DNA of 64,000 nucleotides. Origin: Clostridia bacterium (GTDB lineage Bacteria; Bacillota; Clostridia; Oscillospirales; Acutalibacteraceae). Location: positions 39,032 to 103,031 of the forward strand of contig JAFQRA010000027.1 of assembly GCA_017410325.1 (NCBI GenBank). The letters are read 5' to 3'. The notes beneath the pieces are model-generated. The model was not told the origin of the DNA. It searched no databases and was given only the letters and a program-made list of their open reading frames with translations. Within the stretch, counting starts at the first letter, position 1; the number at the start of each line of letters is the position of its first letter. Positions 18,301 through 27,300 of this stretch are shown in pieces. Both the position numbers and the translations under genes were made by a program.

Positions 18301-21300
18301 AAGTCGGAAACGAATGTGCTTGCGGCAGCGTTACCGACAAGACCGCCGACAGCACTGCTGCCGACTACGTTGCCCTTGACAACCGAACAGTTGGTTATAA
18401 CTGCATTTACTGCACTGCCGACAAGACCGCCGACATTGTTACGACCGGTTACGTTGCCGTAAACAACGGTAGTATCACTGACATCCTTATCGTTAAAGCA
18501 GAGTGACATCTCACCCGCAATTTCAATGTGGACATTGCTGATGCTTGCCTGCTTTTCGGCAGTACCCTTTACATATCCGAAGAGACCTACATTATCGGTA
18601 TCTTTTCTGGAAATATAGAGGTTGGTAATAAGATTACCCTGACCATCGTAGCTGCCGATAAACGGAGCATTGGCTGTACCTATCGGATCAAAGCCTTCTG
18701 CTGTTGCCCACAGCGGACTGGAAACTTCCTCACTGTAGCTGTACTGAGAAATGAAATCAATATCCTTTGTCTGGATATAGCTCTTGTCGCGAAGCACACG
18801 AACTACCGCAAAGTGCTTGGGTTCGCTGACCTGGAAAGGCTTGATCTCAGAGCCGTTGCCCTTGATATCCATACCGATAAACTGAACGTTTATCTGCAGA
18901 CCGTAGGAGTAATCCATTACGATTTCGCCGATGATATCGGTCGTTACCTGATCAATATGAAGCGTGCCGTAATAGTAGTCGCCGTTTTCGACAAGTGTCT
19001 TCTCGGTAGTAATATCAATGGATGCGTTTTCGATATCCGTTTCGGCTACTATGCTTGCAGTACCTTCAAATTCAATACTGTTGGTACCGCCAAAGGTAAT
19101 AGCCTTGTGTTTTACTCTGAACGCCCTTGTAGCGTTACCGGCAACACCCTTTTCAATCGGAATAATTGCAAGCTCTGAATACTCATCTTCAGTATATTCC
19201 GGAGCCGGAGTTGCACTGAAATCCAGACCGCCGACAGCAAGAGCACCTGTGGTCTCCCCTGTTTCGGTATTAATCACCTTATTAATATCCGTATATGTCG
19301 TAAACGGTGAGAAATCCTGTGAAGCATACAAATCCTTCGAACCGTAAGCAACAATATCCTGCGGATAAGATGAGACGTAGATTCTGTCGAAGTAGTTAGA
19401 GATTTCCTCTTCCTGCGTTATTTCAAGAGCAAAGTTGGAAGAAGTTGTCTCGCCATCGGTAACTGCGCTTACAAGTGCACCTAAAATTTTACCGACGTTT
19501 GTGCTTGCGGAATGTGCAGGGTCTGCAAGTTTGGCATTGACAGACGTACCGCTGACGTTGTTATAAAGGTTAACCTCTGCGCCCATAACACAGTCGGAAA
19601 CCATTTTGTCGGCTGTGCTCTTTACTACAGTAGTATTGATTTTACCGATAATACCGCCTGCCGCGCCGAGATACGTTGCCATATTTCCGGTTTTGTTTGC
19701 GCGATAACCCGAAACCTCGCCGCTGACGGTGGAATTGTAAATTCTGATTGCATCAAGCGTGGTAAGCCTATCGGTTACAAAGCCGATGATACCGCCCGCC
19801 GTACAATTCTTATTAAGGTTATCGTAAGAATATGTACCGACATAGCCATCAAAGCTGAACGAATCGATATTCAGCAGCTTGAGATTATCAATACTGCCGA
19901 CAGCACCGCCTGCAACATTGGTATACCGACGAAGTGCAGAACCCGAAGCTGCATTGGACGAGCCGTAAACTCTGATATCGCTGGGAATATCATCGCCCTG
20001 AGCAACCTTTATCGGGCCGACAGAGCTGTTTGTTACCGATACTTCGGCATTGGCATTATCTGTTACTTCTGCAATAATACCGCCTGCAATATCAAAAGCT
20101 CTTACTGTAATACCTGTTACAGCTGCATCGGAAACGGTAAGAGAGCCGCCGGTGAATGCGGCAATACCGCCGATACGGTCTGCAACAAGTGCAGTATCCT
20201 CACAAGAATACGTGCTGTAAGGATTCTCATGTTCATCATCCTGTGCAATTACCGCACAAGTACAGTCGCGCATTACCGTATTGCTTACGGTTGCACCGCT
20301 GACAGTGCCCGTTGCGCTTGCTGCGATACCGCCTGCATAAGACAGGTAATAGCTGCGGTATCTGTCGTTTCTCTCTATAAGAATTCTGCTGTCCGTTACG
20401 CAAGGATCGGTAACGGTTGCATCGCTTACGCCTGCAATACCGCCTGCCATAACAGTTGTGATAACATTGGAATTGCTGCTTGCAATGCTTGCGCCGACAA
20501 CGTCAAGACCGCTGACTTTAGCATTGTCGATTGTTGTTGCGGAATCAGCCTTACCGACTATACCGCCGACATTTGTTGAAGCTGCAGTCATCCAGCGGAT
20601 GCTTGAAATATATGCCTTATCGCCTTGAGCATATCTTTCTACGCTGACATCTTTAATCGTCGCACCGCTTGCAGTACCGGCAAGAACACCTGCAAAGTTT
20701 TCATCAGCCTTTGCTCCGACAACCTCGATTCTGGGGTTGACAAAGGTAAGACCCGTAATTCTTGCACCTGAAACGAGAGACTTGAACAGACCGGTATAGG
20801 TATCATCCGATTCCTTGGCACTGACGTTTACAGCGTGAAGCTCAAGGCCGTAAACCGAATAATACTCTCCTTCATCGGTCAGACCGGTGCTCTTGCCCGA
20901 AGTTACAGACCGGAGAACAACGTAATTACCTGCAAAATCCTTCTCGTAGAGTGTTGAGGCAGCCTTGTCGCCGTATGTACCGAAGGAAATCAGATTGATT
21001 TCCTTAACGAGACGGCGGAGTGTAACATCGCCAAGGCTTTCGTTATTTGCAAGGCCGAGATATTCTCTGATAGAAAGGTTTTCGGCATTGCCGAGAGCTT
21101 GATCATACTCGGGGTTCGGATGCTGTACACTTTCAAGAAGTGTAACAATATCAGTACCGTTGAACTCAACACCTGCAAAAGCCTGTGCAAGAGTCGTATC
21201 GTTTGTATAATCATTTACTGCATTTTTAATGTCTGCGTTATCCAACGTCCAGAATACATCGAAGCACTGAATTACGTTATCATTCTCGCCAAGTGTAAGC

Positions 21301-24300
21301 TGCATTGTTGAATTAAGGTTAGCGGCATTGAAAATGTAATAGTTTTTACTGCCGTCACCGTTATCGGTGAAATAATAATCGCCATCAGAAACTTCAATTC
21401 TGAACGGAGCTACCAGCTCAAGACCGTTTGAATAAACAAAGACAAGATCAAAAACCAAAGTCTTGGTAAGCGTATTAACGGCAGAGAGAATGTACTCACC
21501 GCTTACACCGCCCTCTTCAACCTTGATGGAAGAAGATGTTGCCGTAACTTTTTCAAGAACGGCCTCAGAGCTCTGTGTTGAGCCTGCAGATGCGCTGAGA
21601 GTAAACTCAGAAAGCGAAGCACCTGTTTCAAAACGGTACGTTACCTCAGACTCTTCATCACCCAAGGGTGAAGTATTAAAGATAAAGTCGCTGAGATTGA
21701 AAATCAGACCGGAGCCAAGCGTACGGGAATCAATAACCCAGATTCCGTCTTCCTCAGACTCCTTCTGCTGCACGCGGTAAACATCGGAGAACAGAACATT
21801 ATGATATGTTGAATCTATACCGGTGCCGATAACAACGCTCTTATCAGTTGAAACTTTTCTGGAGTATACATAGTCCATATCGTATGCATAATCCGTGTAG
21901 CAAGCATAGGCATTATTCGTACCACTAGCACAATAGTTCAACGAAATCTTAGTTGAAGCAGACATATTGGCTATACCAAAGAGATATGTGCCATATTGCG
22001 GATACTTATGTCCCGAATAATAAATGTTATAGAACGGCTGATTGCTGAAATCAGATTCGAAACCGCTGTCTGCCGCTGGCCTGAACAATGTGTTGCTTTC
22101 GCCTGTGGAAGCATTGAGAATATGGCCAACTATTATTCCGGTAGCAGGGGTTGAGTTTACAAATGAATCCTCTCCTGCTGTATTTTTAAATTCTGCTGAA
22201 ACAATACAGTTTTCAACAAAGTGAGAATCCATATTGTCCAGGCGGAAGGTTGCCGGAGCATTTTCTGAATAGTTAGTCCATATAGCACCGATAATTCCGC
22301 CGACTGCCGAAGCACCTGAAATAACACCTGTAACCTTACAGTTGGAAATATTCGTTTCTGTCAGGTTAGAGAATGCTGAAAAAGCACCAATAACGCCGCC
22401 GGCACCCATATTGTAAAACTGATAAGTATTACTTGAGCCTTTAATAATTTTTCCGATTGTCATCTTGATTGTTGCTTCAACATCACAATCGGTTATTGTT
22501 ATACCGAAAACTCGGTTATCATACTCACCTTGAACTGTTTCTTCAAAGCAACCGAGAATACCGCCTACTCCGTAAGGCGCCATAACGGTTGTAGCCGCAT
22601 CAAGTGTACAATCACTGATACTATGCTCAACATACGATGAATCAACTCTGGCAAGTATACCGCCCGAGGCAATTAACTGATTGGTCGAGGTTGTCGGCGC
22701 AAGGGTGTGATTACCTTCAATCGTTGTCGACTTAATATCAACACTCGATATACTTAACGGAACGTTTGAATACACCTGCGCATTTATTCCTGCTGAAGAA
22801 AAAGCATTTGCGGCAGAAGATGTATAAGTTCTCATTACTGCACCGGCAGCAATCTCACCAACAACATAACTGTTTTCAACTGTATTACGGCTTTGAGCAG
22901 AGCTTGAAGAAATCTCGCCCGAAAATGCCAGTGAAATGCCGGCGGCACCGTTATCATAAGTTGAATCTACTGTTTCCGAATATTGAGAAATAAAGCAACC
23001 GGAAACCTTGACATCACTGAAGGATGCTGCACTCCTGTCAGTATGAACCGCGATACCTGCGGCACCGTTAATACCGCTGATGTTTGAAGAATAGGTATAT
23101 CCCGTTGCATCTTCCGTACGGGTACCTTTAACCTGACAGTTGCTGACGCTCCACGGAACATCAACATCCGCCGCGTTAAACATACCGCCGAAAAGACCGC
23201 CCGAGTACTTTGCACCGCTGATATTAACGTTTTCTGCCGTAATATTTTCTGCGGTAAGCGAGCCGTTGATAACAGCCGCTACAGACGCCGCATAATCGGC
23301 AGAGCCTGTTGAAGAAACATCAACAAGATTAAAGTTTTTGAACGTTGCACCGTCGGCCTGAGCAAACAAAGCCGAAGCGGTATATGAGCCGATTGTTACG
23401 GGTTTAAACTTAATACCGGTAATCGTCCTGGGATTACCGTCAGCATAGAAGGTATTGTCTGAATTTCCGTTAATCTTGTATGTACCCTTGGGCGGAGAAG
23501 CAAACTCACCGGTAAATACATTTGAATTTGAATATCCACCGTCAAAGTCATGGTTTGCTTCAAACGACTCGGCATCAAAGACTATATCATTTTTCAGCCA
23601 ATAACTCTCACCCGATTTAATCTCATAAAAATCCAAAGGTTCGGTAATAAGATAATATCTTCCGGAGTCTGTATCTACAAAATCCAATCCTTTGCTGGCA
23701 GTGGAATATATCTTAAAGCCAACGGGAAGTCTTACCGGAACAGACCACGAGGAATCCGAAGAACTTGTAAGTGTACCCTGATAATCTATGCTTATTGTAA
23801 TAGGATTAGGGTTTTCCCTCTTGGGAGTAACAAGAACATTGTTATAGGGAGCAGTATCTGAAACAGCGACTATACTTGAATTGCTGCTCTTCCAATAAGA
23901 AGGTGTAGCTGTATTTTCAAAGCTGAACAAGTCACCTCTGCTAACAACGGGAGCAGCATATGTAGAGTCTGCACTTGAGCCGACAGTAAATTCTGTTGAA
24001 GTGCTCTCAAAAGTATTGTCGGGAGCCGCTATCTGATATGTAGCATTGTCAGATTGGGTATTAACATCAATATAGCATTCAATCAATTTTTTCTTGGTAT
24101 TAGGTAAGAAAGGTGTATTGGCTGCTGCTGTTGTTGATTTTGCACCAACACAGGAAAACACCGGAAATACCGAAGTATCTATTGTTAAAGAGGAAAAATA
24201 TATTCCGCTAAAAGTTTGGGTCATATCTTTTCCGTTATAACAACCTATTGATGTCGTTCCGATTGCAGGTGTCGCATACGCTACCAGTATATTTCCTATC

Positions 24301-27300
24301 GCCACGCCGCCGCGACAAAATGTATTGTTTAATTCGGACCTCAACTGACCCGAAATAACAATGTCCTTCAGTAAATCAGTCGGGCGGTTATTCGTTGCCG
24401 TAGCATTCGCAATTTCCCAACCGCAAGCAAGTACTATGCTGCCGATAGCACCTCCGATACAATCTGTACCGACTATGCTTCCGCCAAAAACACTTTCCTT
24501 TAAAGAAGTAGTCATTAAATAAGTTGCAGTAGTAAGCGCCGCTCCGAAACCGGAAAGCATACCTATGAATCCGCCGGTACCGACTCGTACTTGTTGCTGA
24601 CCGCTCTGAGTACTTGAAAGTGCAGTAATAGCCATATCTGCCTTTTTTGACTCAATAGATGCGTAAACCGTGTTGTTAGCTAACGATAATTGTATAGCTG
24701 TACCTTTAAGCTGGAAGCCATAACCTAATATACCGCCTGTTGCAGCTTGGAAATTTGTAGTATTATTTTTAGCAGGAATGGTATTCAATATTTTTGATGC
24801 TTCATCAACATTACAAAAATCGATCACAAGGTCAATAACATAGCTTTTCGTGCTAGTAACATTTGTGCCAAGAATACCACCAACGCCGGCATAACGACTG
24901 GTAACTAAAATATTGGAATTAGCGTATGCGGCCGGGAAACAATCATCCAATGTTTTTACGGTAGTTGCAATAACATCGCAATGTGTTATATGAAGAATGT
25001 TGCCGGCATCCACCGTTCTTTCAATATTGGAACCGACAATACCGCCGACAACAACACCTTCGACAAGACTGTTCTTTACGATACAGTTCTCAACTGTTTC
25101 GCCTGTTGCAGGACCGTTGAGGGCACCGACGATACCGCCCACAGCAACATTTCGAGAGAGTGTGGTATTCGGGTCTTCAATAGCCTTATCTTCAGCCTTG
25201 ATTTCAGTGTTTTCTACAAGACAGTCCTTTACTGTACCGAATATATTGGCAACTGCAAACGCATTTGTTTCATCATCATCATTGTATGATCCGATATAGC
25301 CGGCAATACCGCCGATAAAATACTGTGTAGTGCTGAGAATCTGTGATTTGTTGACGCCGGTTGCCGAAACCTTTGCCTTATTCACGCTTGCCTGTGCGTT
25401 GGTTGAGCCGATAAGACCGCCTGCCATACCAGCAGACATAATCTTAAGGTTATTAATAACAATATCGTACTCATTGCCCGACGAAGCATTACCGACTGTA
25501 AGCTTGGGCACGCTGTAGCCCTGCCACAAATAATACTTCTGGTATGTACCCAGAATTGCACCGGCATTTACGGGTGCGTAAGTATCCGCTCCCTCAAAAA
25601 CGCCGGTCAATGACAGGCCGTCAACGGTAACATCGGTAACACTTACCTGATGAGAAGCCGACGGCTTTTCAACCGTATCATCAACCGTACCGATTATACC
25701 GCCCAAACCGCCGATTGCGGAAACCTCTGAATCATTGAAATACTTTGAGCCTGTAGAATAGCTTGTAGTAACATTAACATTTGTAAGAACTATACCGCTA
25801 ATATCGATATCGGTATTAACTGAATTTGCCAGAACTGCTGCTGTATTCTTACCCTGGGAATTAACGGAAGAATCCACAATTTCTATGTTTTTGATTGTAA
25901 CCTTTCCGTAAGAAGAAGAGCCCGTCTTGGCAACAGCAACCAGAACCGCCGCATTAGCACTTTCGCCCGTGGCAGTTACGTTCGCACCTTCAATTTTTAA
26001 ATTATGTATACCGCCATCAATTAACTGATGGGTTTTGTTGGGATTGACTATGGCTTTTGAATCCGAGGAAACAAAGGCAAACATCGCTGCATTACTGCTG
26101 CCGGAAATTTCAAGATCCTTGATTTTATGAACAGTTCCGTCCTCACCCATACCGTCGAAATAACCGGTAAACGGTTGATCACTTGTTCCGATTGGTGTAA
26201 AAGTATACTCAGTCAGATCGGACATATAAATGTCATTTTCCAGCTTATATGCATAAGAACGGTAAACCGGCTGTTCCGCACACAGCTCTGAGAACATTAT
26301 CAAATCCTGTGCGGACGATATATGATAATATCCGTCTTCGCCGCATTCAAATTTCTCAATAATGACATTGTACTTTACATAGGTCAGGAAACCTGTTTCA
26401 TAATGATAAACCTTTATCCAGATATTATCGCCCTCATTTGCGGAGGAAGAAACAGAAATATTAAGAACAATCTCATTATTTACGATTTCATAATTGTCAA
26501 TTGCAAATATTTCCGTATCTGCTGCAGACTCTGAATTGTTTGAATCAATATTGACAAAAGAAATTGAGAAATTATCAATCGTTGCGTTTTTGAAAGCGTA
26601 AACATTCTGAGGCAAAGCAATACTGTAAACGGATTTGCCGCTTGCGGTAACGTTCTTTACATTGTCGGCATACGATTTGTCGGCACTGCCCCAAAGCTTG
26701 ATGCCCGAAGAATTCATATCGGAGTCAGTATCGGACGAGCCGTATTCCAGCTTTGACCACGTAATGTTCTGATAGCCGCTGAAAAGATAGCCTTTATTAT
26801 CGCCCATTACAAGGTGACAGACACCGCTGCCTACAACCCTTGCGGCAACGATACTGTTAAGTATATAACCGTCGCTGTTGTCCGAAACGTGGCCGAGGAA
26901 AACAGCTCTGTTCTTTGAGCTTTGCTGGATATATGCGCTGACCGAGGAAACCTCGCAGTTATCAATTACAACACGGTTGCCGACATAGGCAATAAAGCCG
27001 GCTACATTTCTGACATCAGCCATTGTAACGGAAACATCGGTTGAACAGCCGTAAATATATGTATAGCCGACAGCACAGTTGATGAAAGCCGCTGTATACT
27101 CTTCATCAAGCTGAGCAACATATCCCTCGTAAGAAGCGGCGTTACCGTCATCGGGCATAAGGTCACCATCGGTAAGGCTTACATCAACAAATGTTGCATT
27201 GTAAACTGTACCGAATATTGCAGACTGTATATTTGCCGAAAGGTCAACCTGAAGATCGGTAACAAAGCCGCAGCTTCTGTCTGCACCGTCCTGCTCAGGA

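Noticed and set aside
19512-20579. 355-codon open frame on the plus strand inside the giant gene
   Set aside because: Antisense shadow of repetitive GLUG coding sequence: Cys/Asn/Thr-rich with no domain and no ribosome site. Other plus-strand frames in 12.3-29.5 kb are the same.
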